From UBA2334 sp964396895 (lineage in GTDB: Bacteria; Pseudomonadota; Gammaproteobacteria; Burkholderiales; Burkholderiaceae_C): a stretch of DNA of 64,000 nucleotides. Made by a program: the position numbers and the translations under genes. Position 1 is the stretch's first letter, and each line of letters opens with the position of its first letter. The DNA lies in assembly GCA_964396895.1 (NCBI GenBank), contig CAYNGJ010000012.1:60528-124527 (forward strand), given 5' to 3'. Shown in pieces: positions 17,042 through 25,969 of this stretch. The notes under the pieces are model-generated. The model had not been told where the DNA came from, made no database searches, and saw nothing but the letters and a program-made list of their open reading frames with translations.

Positions 17042-18580
17042 ATGTTTGCCCAGGGTTTGAACTTTGACTTCCTCAACCTGCCGCTGATGGTGGCGGCGGG
17101 TTTGGTGTTCGCCAGCGTGCTGGCAGCGGTGTACTCGGCGCGCTTGGGTTTTTCTTTTTTGCTGGTGTTCCTGCTGGCGGGCATGTTGGCCGGCGAAGAC
17201 GGGCCTGGCCAGCTGCCCTTCAACGACTTTCACCTGAGTTTTGTCGTGGGCAACGTGGCCCTGGCGGTCATCCTGCTGGACGGGGGACTGCGCACCCGGC
17301 ACACCACCTTCCGCACCGGACTGCGACCCTCGCTGTGGCTGGCCACCCTGGGGGTGTTGGTGTGCGCGGGCATCACGGGGGTGGCCGCGCACTGGCTGCT
17401 GGGTTTGCCGTGGCCCACCGCCTGGCTGCTGGGGGCCATCGTGGGCTCCACCGACGCGGCAGCGGTGTTCTCTTTGCTGAAAACCTCTGGGGTGCGCCTG
17501 AACGAACGGGTGGAGGCCACGCTGGAGATCGAATCGGGCATGAACGACCCCATGGCCGTGTTCCTTACCGTGGCCCTCATCGGAGTGGCCCTGGCGACCG
17601 CCACCCCCCACCCAACGGTCGCCGTGAGCACCTGGGACCTGGGCGTGGCACTGACGCGTGCGTTGGTCACGCAGATGGGCCTGGGGTTGGCGATGGGCCT
17701 GGGCGCCGCCCATGGACTTGCACGCGTGTTGCAGCACCTGCGCGCCACCTTGCAGCCCGCAGCCGGCGTGGTGGGTTTGATGCTGTTGTCTGGCGGATTG
17801 CTGGTGTTTGCCGTCTCCAGTTGGTTGGGGGGGTCGGGGTTTTTGGCGGTCTACGTCATGGGCGTGGTGGTGGGTCACCGGGCGCGCAAAGCCGTGCTGC
17901 CCGCGCTGTCGCTGATGGACGGCTACGCCTGGCTGGCCCAAGCCACCATGTTTTTGTTGCTGGGGCTGCTGGCCACCCCCACCGAAGTCTGGCGCACGCT
18001 GTGGCCTGCCTTGGGCATTTCGGTGGTACTGATGGGCGTGGCACGGCCTGCGTCGGTCTGGCTGTGCCTGGCACCCCTGCGCTTCACCCGGGCAGAGATG
18101 GCATTCGTGTCGTGGGTGGGGTTGCGCGGTGCGGCACCGATTGTGCTGGCGGTGTTTCCGGTGATGGCCCAGTTGCCCGGTGCGCAGGTGTTCTTCAATG
18201 TGGCGTTTGTGGTGGTGCTGAGCTCATTGTTGCTGCAGGGGGCCACCATTGGCCTCGTGGCCCGCCGCCTGGGGGTGACCCTGCCGGAACCGGCAGACGA
18301 GGCAGCCATGCGCCATGTGTTCGGTGACTTCGAACTCAGCGCCCACACGGCGTTACAGCCGGTGTGCGAGTTTTACGGACTGCCCGCGCCGACAACCGAC
18401 CCGGACACCACGGTGGGCGCCTGGATGGCGCAGGCGCTGCAGCGCCCCGCCGTGGTGGGCGACACGCTGGCGCTGGGCCATGCCCAACTCAGTGTGCGCA
18501 GCCTCAGCCCACAAGGCCTCATCCAAACCGCCGGACTGAGCCTTCACGCACCCGACGAGACAGCCGTCGCGCTGGATTGA
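17042..18580 (+). CDS. nhaP2: Potassium/proton antiporter, CvrA/NhaP2-like (CPA1 family)
   Basis: 512-residue inner-membrane antiporter. About a dozen hydrophobic segments include the CPA1 motifs VVGNVALAVILLDGGLRT and GSTDAAAVFSLL, with ESGMNDPMAVFLT carrying the ion-binding Asn-Asp pair. The C-terminal 110 residues form a cytoplasmic regulatory part (VGAWMAQALQRPAVVGDTL) as in potassium/proton antiporters. The upstream in-frame start at 16991 adds 17 unmatched residues; ATG at 17042 is preferred. It converges on the Mrp operon with only 6 bases between stop codons. Confidence 0.88.
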   Translation: MFAQGLNFDFLNLPLMVAAGLVFASVLAAVYSARLGFSFLLVFLLAGMLAGEDGPGQLPFNDFHLSFVVGNVALAVILLDGGLRTRHTTFRTGLRPSLWLATLGVLVCAGITGVAAHWLLGLPWPTAWLLGAIVGSTDAAAVFSLLKTSGVRLNERVEATLEIESGMNDPMAVFLTVALIGVALATATPHPTVAVSTWDLGVALTRALVTQMGLGLAMGLGAAHGLARVLQHLRATLQPAAGVVGLMLLSGGLLVFAVSSWLGGSGFLAVYVMGVVVGHRARKAVLPALSLMDGYAWLAQATMFLLLGLLATPTEVWRTLWPALGISVVLMGVARPASVWLCLAPLRFTRAEMAFVSWVGLRGAAPIVLAVFPVMAQLPGAQVFFNVAFVVVLSSLLLQGATIGLVARRLGVTLPEPADEAAMRHVFGDFELSAHTALQPVCEFYGLPAPTTDPDTTVGAWMAQALQRPAVVGDTLALGHAQLSVRSLSPQGLIQTAGLSLHAPDETAVALD

Positions 18581-18586
18581 CGGGGC

Positions 18587-18946
18587 TCATCCCGCAGGCG
18601 AAGGGCCAGAGGCTGTGCGCTCCGGCACGGCATTGCGTGGCACGGGGGCATGGGAGGCCAGTTGCAGGTGCAGTGCAGCCTGCGCCATGAGGTTGGCCGA
18701 CACCGGGGCTGTCACGAACACAAACAGCGTGATGAGCAATTCGGCCATGCCGGCGTAGCCCTGGCTGGCAGACACCAGCATGGACGCCAACAGCACCCCG
18801 CCCACGCCCAGCGTGGACGACTTGGTGGGCGCGTGCAGCCGCATGTAGAAGTCGGGCAGGCGGGCGAGCCCCACCGCCCCCACCAGCAGAAAAAACGCCG
18901 CCACCAGCACCAGGCCTGCGGCCAGCCATTCGATCAAGGGGTTCAT
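18587..18946 (-). CDS. mrpG: Mrp/Pha-type monovalent cation/proton antiporter subunit G
   Basis: 119 residues with three hydrophobic segments and the MrpG motif ARLPDFYMRLHAPTKSSTLG. Last gene of the six-gene operon. ATG at 18946 lies 10 bases after mrpF. Subunit G is essential for assembly of the hetero-oligomeric antiporter. Confidence 0.93.
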   Translation of the reverse strand: MNPLIEWLAAGLVLVAAFFLLVGAVGLARLPDFYMRLHAPTKSSTLGVGGVLLASMLVSASQGYAGMAELLITLFVFVTAPVSANLMAQAALHLQLASHAPVPRNAVPERTASGPSPAG

Positions 18947-18956
18947 GTGCGTTCCT

Positions 18957-19232
18957 TCATTCCACCACGTCACCGCGGCTGAGGTAGCGGGCCAGCGCCA
19001 CGGTGGACACAAAGCCCAGCATGGCCACGATCAGTGCGGCTTCGAAGAGCAGAGGGGTGCCCCAGCGCATGCCCAGCAACACGATCAGGGCCACGGCGTT
19101 CATGTACAGCGTGTCCAGGGCCAGCAAACGGTCGGGGATGTCTGGGCCACGCAGCAAGCGCACCGCACACAGAGCAACCGCCAGGGTCACGGCCACAATG
19201 GCCAGGTTGAGCGACCAGTCCAGGATGTTCAT
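18957..19232 (-). CDS. mrpF: Mrp/Pha-type antiporter subunit F
   Basis: 91 residues, three hydrophobic segments, with the family motif RLLRGPDIPDRLLALDTLYM. Its start overlaps the mrpE stop codon by 4 bases, showing translational coupling within the operon. Confidence 0.93.
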   Translation of the reverse strand: MNILDWSLNLAIVAVTLAVALCAVRLLRGPDIPDRLLALDTLYMNAVALIVLLGMRWGTPLLFEAALIVAMLGFVSTVALARYLSRGDVVE

Positions 19233-19804
19233 GCTGGAATCCCTTCCGTGGCCGCATCACCCCGCACAGCGTCCACACCAAAAATGACCATCAAGGGGGC
19301 TTCGTAGCGGTTCTTCATGTCGTCGATCATGGCCTGAGCGTCGTCGCAATTCAGCGCATGCACCAGGATTTCATGGCGCTGATCGTTCACCACGCACGAG
19401 ACCGTGCCAGGCGTGGTGGTGATGATGGCGGCGAACAAGGCATTCACATGGTCATGGTCACTGGCCAGAGGCACCGGCAACCAGGCGGGCTGCATACGCT
19501 CCAGTGGCCCGAGGACGAGCTTGGCCACCGTGATGTTGGACATGACGATGTCCCACAGCACCACCCTCATCAAGCGCAGGGCTGGCCACCAGCGAATGCG
19601 GCCGGTGCTCAGCAAAAAGCCGTGCAGCAACCGGGGCACCACCAAGCCGATGAGCACCGCCGACAGGAGGTGAAACAACTCCGCACTCCGGGACAAGGCC
19701 AGCCAGCACACCGCCAGCAGCACGGACAACACCGGGTGAGCCAACCAAGCCGACGGCGTTTCGCTGCCTGGTGTCGCGACATGGGGGTTCAACGGGTCAC
19801 TCAT
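19229..19804 (-). CDS. mrpE: Mrp/Pha-type antiporter subunit E
   Basis: 191 residues. Two or three hydrophobic segments are followed by a cytoplasmic domain with the motif ITTTPGTVSCVVND and HALNCDDAQ, as in MrpE. The 20-residue leader before the first hydrophobic segment is slightly long. Overlaps mrpD by 4 bases. Confidence 0.93.
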   Translation of the reverse strand: MSDPLNPHVATPGSETPSAWLAHPVLSVLLAVCWLALSRSAELFHLLSAVLIGLVVPRLLHGFLLSTGRIRWWPALRLMRVVLWDIVMSNITVAKLVLGPLERMQPAWLPVPLASDHDHVNALFAAIITTTPGTVSCVVNDQRHEILVHALNCDDAQAMIDDMKNRYEAPLMVIFGVDAVRGDAATEGIPA

Positions 19805-21468
19805 GGCTGGGTTTTCTCCTCTGTGCCAGGCTTCGCAGGCGGGGCGGGTGGGGCGTTGCCGGTGTAGGGGCGTGTGGTGCGTGACGGCTCACCGGCCTCC
19901 AGACCCAGCACGGCTTGTGCGTAGTCGGCGGGACGACTCAGCTGGGTCGCCGCGGCGTCGGCGTAGCGCTTGATGGGAGAGGCGAACACCGCCATGAGCA
20001 CCGTCAGCACCATGAACACCCAGGTGGCCGACAGCAGCTTCAAACTGGTACCCGCGCTGGGGGCGCCCCGGCCCTCTTCCGGCTGCACATGCCAGAACAC
20101 CACCACCCCGGCCCTCGCCAGGCCCACGATGGAGAAAAACCCCACGGTCAGCACCACACCCCACACCCAGGGCTGGGCGGCCAGGCCAGACGTGCTCTCC
20201 AAAATCATGAGCTTGCCCAAAAAACCGGGCAACGGGGGCAGGCCAGCGGCCGATGCGGCGCCAAAAATCATCATCAAGCCCAACAGCACGGGTTCGCGAA
20301 CGGCCATGGCCGGGCGCAATTTGTCCTGCGCGGCCCCGCGCTGGGCAGCCATCAATTCCACCAGCAGAAACAACCCTGCGATCACCACCGTGCTGTGCAG
20401 CGTGTAGTACAGCGCCGCCGACAAAGTAGCGGGGGTGAACAAGCCCACACCCGCCAAAATGGTACCCACCGACGACACCGTGAGGTAAGCCACCATGCGC
20501 CCCATGCTGTGCGCTGCCAGGGCACCCAGCACCCCCAGCACACTGGTGGTCAGGGCCAGTGGCAGCAGCCAGGCCTGGGCTGCCAGCGCCGCCTCACCGG
20601 CACTCACGCCAAAAATCACCCAGTGCACCCGGATGATGCTGTACACACCCACCTTGGTCATCACCGCAAACAGCGCGGCCACGGGGGCGCTGGCCGCTGC
20701 GTAGGTGGCGGGCAGCCAGAAGTACAGCGGCACCAACGCAGCCTTGAGACCGAACACCACCAGCAGCACCAGCGCTGCGGAGCGGGCCAACAGGGCAGAT
20801 TCGCCGCTGAGCTGCGCCACACGCAAGGCCATGTCGGCCATGTTCAGAGTGCCCGTGACCGAGTAGAGCATGGACAGCCCGATCAGGAACAGTCCAGACG
20901 CCGCCAAATTCAGTACCACGTAGTGGATGCCCACCTTGAAACGCTCCCGGCCCTGGCCGTGCACCAGCAGCACATAGGACGCAATCAGCAGCACTTCGAA
21001 GAACACAAACAGGTTGAACAGGTCACCCGTCAGGAAGGCACCGCACAGGCCCATCAGCTGGAACTGGAACAACGCCAGGAAGTGCCGCCCCCGCGCATCC
21101 CAGCCACCCGTCGCGTACCACAGCACAGGAAATGCCAACAAATAAGTGAGCAACACCATCAGTGCAGACAAGCGGTCTACGACCAAAACAATACCAAATG
21201 GTGCTGGCCACTCGCCCAAGCGGTACACCACCAACTCGCCGCCGCTGGCCAGCGACACCAGGCCCATGGCCATGACAGCACCCAGCAGCACCGACCCCAT
21301 GGCCAGACGCCTGCGCCAGCGCAGTCTGGGGTTGCCATGCCCACCACCCTGCCCCGCCATGCCGGATGGATCACCGAGCAGCAGCAACGCCATGGCCGTG
21401 AACGACGGCAGCAGCACCGACAGGACCGGCGCGTGCTGCAGCCAGAAAACATGAATGAGGTCCAGCAT
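19801..21468 (-). CDS. mrpD: Mrp/Pha-type antiporter subunit D
   Basis: 555-residue membrane protein homologous to complex I subunits NuoL/M/N (proton-conducting module). Motifs include LTGDLFNLFVFFEVLLIASY and KAALVPLYFWLPATYAAASAPVAALFA, with the conserved lysine and glutamate of the transport path. Part of the coupled mrpACDEFG operon. The C-terminal 40 residues are Pro-rich and outside the membrane. Confidence 0.95.
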   Translation of the reverse strand: MLDLIHVFWLQHAPVLSVLLPSFTAMALLLLGDPSGMAGQGGGHGNPRLRWRRRLAMGSVLLGAVMAMGLVSLASGGELVVYRLGEWPAPFGIVLVVDRLSALMVLLTYLLAFPVLWYATGGWDARGRHFLALFQFQLMGLCGAFLTGDLFNLFVFFEVLLIASYVLLVHGQGRERFKVGIHYVVLNLAASGLFLIGLSMLYSVTGTLNMADMALRVAQLSGESALLARSAALVLLVVFGLKAALVPLYFWLPATYAAASAPVAALFAVMTKVGVYSIIRVHWVIFGVSAGEAALAAQAWLLPLALTTSVLGVLGALAAHSMGRMVAYLTVSSVGTILAGVGLFTPATLSAALYYTLHSTVVIAGLFLLVELMAAQRGAAQDKLRPAMAVREPVLLGLMMIFGAASAAGLPPLPGFLGKLMILESTSGLAAQPWVWGVVLTVGFFSIVGLARAGVVVFWHVQPEEGRGAPSAGTSLKLLSATWVFMVLTVLMAVFASPIKRYADAAATQLSRPADYAQAVLGLEAGEPSRTTRPYTGNAPPAPPAKPGTEEKTQP

Positions 21469-21851
21469 CAGGCTTTACCTCCCACATCCGCACCCTGGCC
21501 CGCGTGATAGCCAGGGGCGTGCCCAGGTTCGTGGCCGTCAATGTGGTCACTGCCCGACTCGTGGCGGCTGCGCAGCGCCAGTTCGATCACAAAACCCGTG
21601 GTGGCAAACCCGATCACGATGGCCGTGAGCACCAGCGCCTGCGGTAGCGGATCGGCAATGGGCGCGTCTGCGGCCACGATGGGCGCGGCATTGGTCCACA
21701 AGCGGCCCATCACAAAGATGAAAACGTTGACGGCGTAGCTCAGCACCGACAGCCCGAGCACCACGGGAAAGGTGCGCCCACGCAGCATCAGGTAAATGCC
21801 ACAGGCCGTGACAAAACCAATGCCGGTGGCGATCAAAAACTCCATGCTCAT
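21468..21851 (-). CDS. mrpC: Mrp/Pha-type antiporter subunit C
   Basis: 127 residues, NuoK-like, three hydrophobic segments with FVTACGIYLMLRGRTFPVVLG and LPQALVLTAIVIGFATTGF. His/Asp-rich C-terminal tail (HESGSDHIDGHEPGHAPG). Overlaps mrpD by one base and mrpA by 4 bases. Confidence 0.94.
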   Translation of the reverse strand: MSMEFLIATGIGFVTACGIYLMLRGRTFPVVLGLSVLSYAVNVFIFVMGRLWTNAAPIVAADAPIADPLPQALVLTAIVIGFATTGFVIELALRSRHESGSDHIDGHEPGHAPGYHAGQGADVGGKA

Positions 21852-24715
21852 GCGGCACTCCCGGGGTGTGATGGTGTGATGGGGGTGGGCGGCCGTTCTC
21901 GGCTCACAGAACCCAGCACGGAAATGGTCAGCAACGTCGCCCCGACCACGGTGGTGTACACCCCGAGGTCAAACAACGCCGCCGACGCCAGCGGAATGTC
22001 GCCCAGCAGCGGCACATGTGGGTGGCCGTGCGCACTGGTCATGAAGGGGCGGCCAAACCAGAATGCCCCCACACCCGTGAGACCAGCAATGCCCAGGCCA
22101 GAACCGATCCAGCGCACAAAGCGCCGCCCCGCGTGGGCGCGCAAAAGACCTTCCGCCTTGCCCTGACCCATGGTCATGAATTGCAGCACCAGTGCCACCG
22201 CAGTGATCAGCCCAGCAATGAAACCGCCCCCCGGCTGGTTGTGGCCGCGCATGAAGATGTACAACGTGAACACCAGCGCCACCGGCAACACCACTGAAGC
22301 GGCAACACGCAGCAGCACGGGCTGGGCAGCGAAGGTCCAGTTGCGGCCTTGCGGGTCGACGGTGGGCCTGCGGGTGCGCATGCCCTCCATCAAGGACAGC
22401 ACACCAATGGCAGCAATGCCCAGCACGGTGATTTCACCGAAGGTGTCGTAACCCCTGAAGTCCACCAAGATCACGTTGACCACGTTCGCCCCGCCGCCCA
22501 CCGGCAGGGTTTTTTCCAGGAAGTACCAAGCAATGGAATCGTGGTTGCGCGTCAGCAGCACCCAAGTCAGCCAACTCATCGCGCCACCGGCGGTCAGCGC
22601 CAGCAGGCCGTCCCGTACACGGCGCAGTGTGCTGGACTCGCGCGGCGAGTACTGCGGCAACAGAGCCAGCCCCATGAGCAACAGGGCCGTGGACACCACT
22701 TCCACCGACAACTGGGTCAGGGCCAGATCCGGCGCAGACAGGCCCACAAAGGTGAGCGACGTGACCAGGCCCACCACGCCCACCAACACCACCGACAGAA
22801 AACGCTGCCGCTGCGTCAGCGCAATGGCCACGCACACCAGCAGCAACACGGCCCAGACCACCACGGCCAGAGGGGTGGCGGCCATCAGATCACGCTCGCC
22901 TGTGCCAATGCCCATCCCCACCAGCGGCGCAGCCCCCACCACCAGGGCGGCGGCCACCAACCAGAACAGGTAGCGCTGCAACGAGCCGTTTTCCAAGCGG
23001 GAGGAGATGCGGCCGGACCAGGCAAACAACCCGTCCACCAGAGCCTCGAAAATGTGCCGACCCGTGAGCCAACCAAACCACTGCTCGGACTGGATGCGGT
23101 GCAACCGCTTGTCCATCGCCAGCAGCAGGTACAGACCCACGCCCACGACCAGCGCAATGGCGCTCATCAACAAGGGCAGGTTGAAACCGTGCCAGATGGC
23201 CAGGTGGTAATCGGGCAGCGGCTGGCCCGCCAGCGCGGTGGCAGCCACATCCACCAGTGGCCCGAAGGTCATGGCGGGGAACAGGCCCACGACCACACAC
23301 AGGGTCACCAGCAGCATGGCGGGCGCCTTCATGCCCAGTGGTGGCTCATGCGGGTGGGTGTTGGGCACATCGCCCAACTCACCGTTGAAGTAGGTGTCAT
23401 GCACAAACCGCAGCGAATAGGCCACGCTGCACACGCCGGCCAGCGTCACCAGCGCGGGCACCACCCATGCCCACACGCCGGCCGTGCCGACCACCGCCTC
23501 GGTGAAGAACATTTCCTTGGACAGAAAACCGTTGGTCAGCGGCACACCGGCCATGGACGCAGCGGCCACCATGGACAACGTGGCCGTCCAGGGCATGAAG
23601 TGCCACAACCCACCCAGTTGGCGCATGTCGCGGGAATGGGTTTCGTGGTCAACGATGCCAGCGATCATGAACAACGAGGCCTTGAATGTGGCGTGGTTCA
23701 GTACATGGAACACCGCAGCCACGGCGGCCAGCGGCGACCCCAGGCCCACCAAAAACACCACCAACCCCAGGTGGCTCACGGTGGAGTACGCCAGCAGACC
23801 CTTGAGGTCGTGCTTAAAAATGGCAATGAAGGCCGCAAACAGCACCGTGACCAGGCCCGTGGTGGTCACCAACAGTTCAAACCAGCCCGACCCCGCCAGC
23901 ACCGGGTACATGCGCATGAGCAGAAACACCCCTGCCTTGACCATGGTGGCCGAGTGCAGGTACGCCGACACCGGGGTGGGGGCCGCCATGGCATCGGGCA
24001 ACCAAAAATGGAAGGGAAACTGCGCGCTCTTGGTGAAAGCTCCCACCAAAATCAGCACCAGGGCGGGCAGGAACAGCGGGCTGGCCTGGATCTCGGCGGC
24101 ACGCCCCAACATGGCGCTGAGTTCGTAGGTGCCAGCGATCTGGCCCAGCAACACAAAGCCCGCCAACATCGCCAGGCCACCGCCACCGGTCACCGCCAGC
24201 GCCTGTCGCGCGCCCGAACGGGCTGCGGGCAAATGGCTCCAGTAGCCCACCAGCAGGAATGACGACAGGCTGGTCAGCTCCCAAAATACCACCAGCAGCA
24301 GCAGGTTGTCCGACAGCACCACCCCCAGCATGGCGGCCATGAACAACATCATCAGGCTGAAGAACTTGGCCGCTGAATCCTCTGGACTGAGGTAATGGTG
24401 CGCGTACACGATGATGAGCAAGCCGATGAACATGATCAAGCCTGCAAACATCAGCGACAAGCCATCAAGCTTGAAACTCAAGTTGAGCCCAATTTCTGGC
24501 ACCCACTGCCAAGTGTTCATCACCACCTCACCCGCCATGACGGCGGGGGCCTGCTGCACCAGCAACGCCAAGCTGGCCAACGTCACCACCAACGCGACTG
24601 CGGCCGTCAACCAACGTGAGCGGGCCCCCAACCAGAAGGTGGCGGCGGTTCCCAACAGGAGTGGTAGCAAAACAATGAGTAAAAGCACGGCTCTTCTTTC
24701 AGTTAGGGCCGCCAT
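21848..24715 (-). CDS. mrpA: Fused Mrp/Pha-type antiporter subunits A and B
   Basis: 955 residues. An N-terminal NuoL-like MrpA part (AKFFSLMMLFMAAMLGVVLS, WELTSLSSFLLVGYW, SAQFPFHFWLPDAMAAPTPVSAYLHS as successive landmarks) is followed by an MrpB part (RGHNQPGGGFIAGLI) at the C-terminus, so A and B are one polypeptide as in group-2 (six-gene) Mrp systems of Gram-negative bacteria. The complex exchanges Na+ or K+ for H+ and helps alkali, salt or bile tolerance in other species. ATG at 24715 is chosen; a TTG 45 bases upstream is in frame but would place a hairpin in the coding sequence. No clear ribosome site precedes either start. Confidence 0.92.
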   Translation of the reverse strand: MAALTERRAVLLLIVLLPLLLGTAATFWLGARSRWLTAAVALVVTLASLALLVQQAPAVMAGEVVMNTWQWVPEIGLNLSFKLDGLSLMFAGLIMFIGLLIIVYAHHYLSPEDSAAKFFSLMMLFMAAMLGVVLSDNLLLLVVFWELTSLSSFLLVGYWSHLPAARSGARQALAVTGGGGLAMLAGFVLLGQIAGTYELSAMLGRAAEIQASPLFLPALVLILVGAFTKSAQFPFHFWLPDAMAAPTPVSAYLHSATMVKAGVFLLMRMYPVLAGSGWFELLVTTTGLVTVLFAAFIAIFKHDLKGLLAYSTVSHLGLVVFLVGLGSPLAAVAAVFHVLNHATFKASLFMIAGIVDHETHSRDMRQLGGLWHFMPWTATLSMVAAASMAGVPLTNGFLSKEMFFTEAVVGTAGVWAWVVPALVTLAGVCSVAYSLRFVHDTYFNGELGDVPNTHPHEPPLGMKAPAMLLVTLCVVVGLFPAMTFGPLVDVAATALAGQPLPDYHLAIWHGFNLPLLMSAIALVVGVGLYLLLAMDKRLHRIQSEQWFGWLTGRHIFEALVDGLFAWSGRISSRLENGSLQRYLFWLVAAALVVGAAPLVGMGIGTGERDLMAATPLAVVVWAVLLLVCVAIALTQRQRFLSVVLVGVVGLVTSLTFVGLSAPDLALTQLSVEVVSTALLLMGLALLPQYSPRESSTLRRVRDGLLALTAGGAMSWLTWVLLTRNHDSIAWYFLEKTLPVGGGANVVNVILVDFRGYDTFGEITVLGIAAIGVLSLMEGMRTRRPTVDPQGRNWTFAAQPVLLRVAASVVLPVALVFTLYIFMRGHNQPGGGFIAGLITAVALVLQFMTMGQGKAEGLLRAHAGRRFVRWIGSGLGIAGLTGVGAFWFGRPFMTSAHGHPHVPLLGDIPLASAALFDLGVYTTVVGATLLTISVLGSVSRERPPTPITPSHPGSAA

Positions 24716-24722
24716 TCTAAAA

Positions 24723-24739
24723 GGCGAAATTTTTTCGCC
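24723..24739. promoter_or_regulatory. Hairpin 8 bases upstream of the mrpA start
   Basis: GGCGAAA and TTTCGCC pair with a 3-base loop. On the minus strand it is followed by TTTT and then the mrpA ATG. It could terminate transcription from the upstream MFS gene or mask translation start of mrpA. Its position over the expected ribosome-binding region is unusual. Confidence 0.45.
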
Positions 24740-24805
24740 CTTGCTGGAAAACCCGGTCAACAGCGGTCTTTGTGGTGCCCACAGGTGGACCCCGACAGCT
24801 GTTCG

Positions 24806-25969
24806 TCAGGCTGGGGGAGGAGGAACCTGAAGCTTCCAGGCCCAGCGTGACCCCAGGCCAACCAGGGTGCCCACACCCCAGAAGACCCCACTCACGCCCA
24901 CCAGTGCCCCCAACGAACCGAACAGCACGGGCATGACCACGCTGGAGCCATTGATGGCCATGGACCGAAGGGCCAGCGCCTCACCATGCCGGTGGCTCGG
25001 GGTGATCTGATGCAGCGTGCTCATGATCATGGGCTGCACGCTGCCGAGCGCCACTCCCAGCAGCACCGACAGTGCGCCCATGGCCCACGCCCCTTGCACC
25101 AGCGGATACGCCGCAAACAGCACCGCCGTGGCCACCATGGCCGAGCCAATGACAGCGGCTTCGCGCAATCGTGCGGCCAACCAGGGCATGAGCAGCCGAA
25201 TGCCCGTGGCCGCCAGGGCAAAGCCCCCAAGAATGCTGCCGATGACGGTGGCACTCAGTCCACGCTCGTGGCCCATCACCGGCACGAGAAAGGTGTGCAC
25301 GTCCCAGCAGGACGACAGCATCCAGTTGATGGCCATCAAGCGACGAAACCCAGCGTCACGCAGCAGCTGCCACGACGACTCGCGGGCGTGCGTCGGTATG
25401 CCCACTTCGCGCTGCGTGTCCACCGCACCGCGCAGCCACCACCACGACAGCGACGGCAACACCGCGAGCAGCAGGTAGGCCGCCCTGAAGCCGGCGGAGT
25501 CGATCAGAAGGCCTGCCGCCAGCGGCCCCAAAAAGTTGGAAATGGACGGCCCCACTGCCATCCAACTGAACACCTGCTTGAGTTGGGTGGCATCCCTGGC
25601 CAGGTAGCCCACATGGCGTTGCAGCGCAATCAAAGCCAAGCCACTGGCCGCCCCTGTGGCCAGGGCGGTGGCACACAACACCCCGAACACCGGCCAAGCC
25701 ACGGCCAGCGCCGCCCCGACGGTGGCGATGACCACCGCCACCCGGAACGGTTTTTTCAGGCCATGGCGGTCGGCAAAGCGGCCTGCAGGTAAGGCCAGGA
25801 ACACCTGGGCCAGCGCAAACAGGGCCAGCAACATGCCCACCGCCGCAGGGCTGTGGCCTTCCCGTAATGCCATGAGGGGGGCCGCCATGCGAAAACCGGT
25901 CATGGACGCGTGCAGGCAAACCTGCGCGGCCACCAGTCGCACCAAGACGGTGCCCAGTGGTTGGCTCAA
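24806..25969 (-). CDS. Major facilitator superfamily transporter
   Basis: 387 residues with about twelve hydrophobic segments and the MFS loop motif ALPAGRFADRHGLKKPFRV between segments 2 and 3. Substrate unknown; the pattern resembles drug or metabolite exporters of the MFS_1 group. The start is a TTG overlapping the rmuC stop (TTGA); an internal ATG about 23 codons on would remove part of the first segment. It is the last gene of a run ghrB-rmuC-MFS. Confidence 0.85.
   Translation of the reverse strand: MSQPLGTVLVRLVAAQVCLHASMTGFRMAAPLMALREGHSPAAVGMLLALFALAQVFLALPAGRFADRHGLKKPFRVAVVIATVGAALAVAWPVFGVLCATALATGAASGLALIALQRHVGYLARDATQLKQVFSWMAVGPSISNFLGPLAAGLLIDSAGFRAAYLLLAVLPSLSWWWLRGAVDTQREVGIPTHARESSWQLLRDAGFRRLMAINWMLSSCWDVHTFLVPVMGHERGLSATVIGSILGGFALAATGIRLLMPWLAARLREAAVIGSAMVATAVLFAAYPLVQGAWAMGALSVLLGVALGSVQPMIMSTLHQITPSHRHGEALALRSMAINGSSVVMPVLFGSLGALVGVSGVFWGVGTLVGLGSRWAWKLQVPPPPA

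Noticed and set aside
22349..24262. A 637-codon plus-strand frame opposite mrpA
   Set aside because: His/Gln-rich low-complexity translation, mirror of a GC-biased membrane protein gene; no start context or domain.
24716..24760. TTG start for mrpA at 24760
   Set aside because: Would add 15 residues without family match and place a hairpin inside the coding sequence; ATG at 24715 starts the first membrane segment properly.
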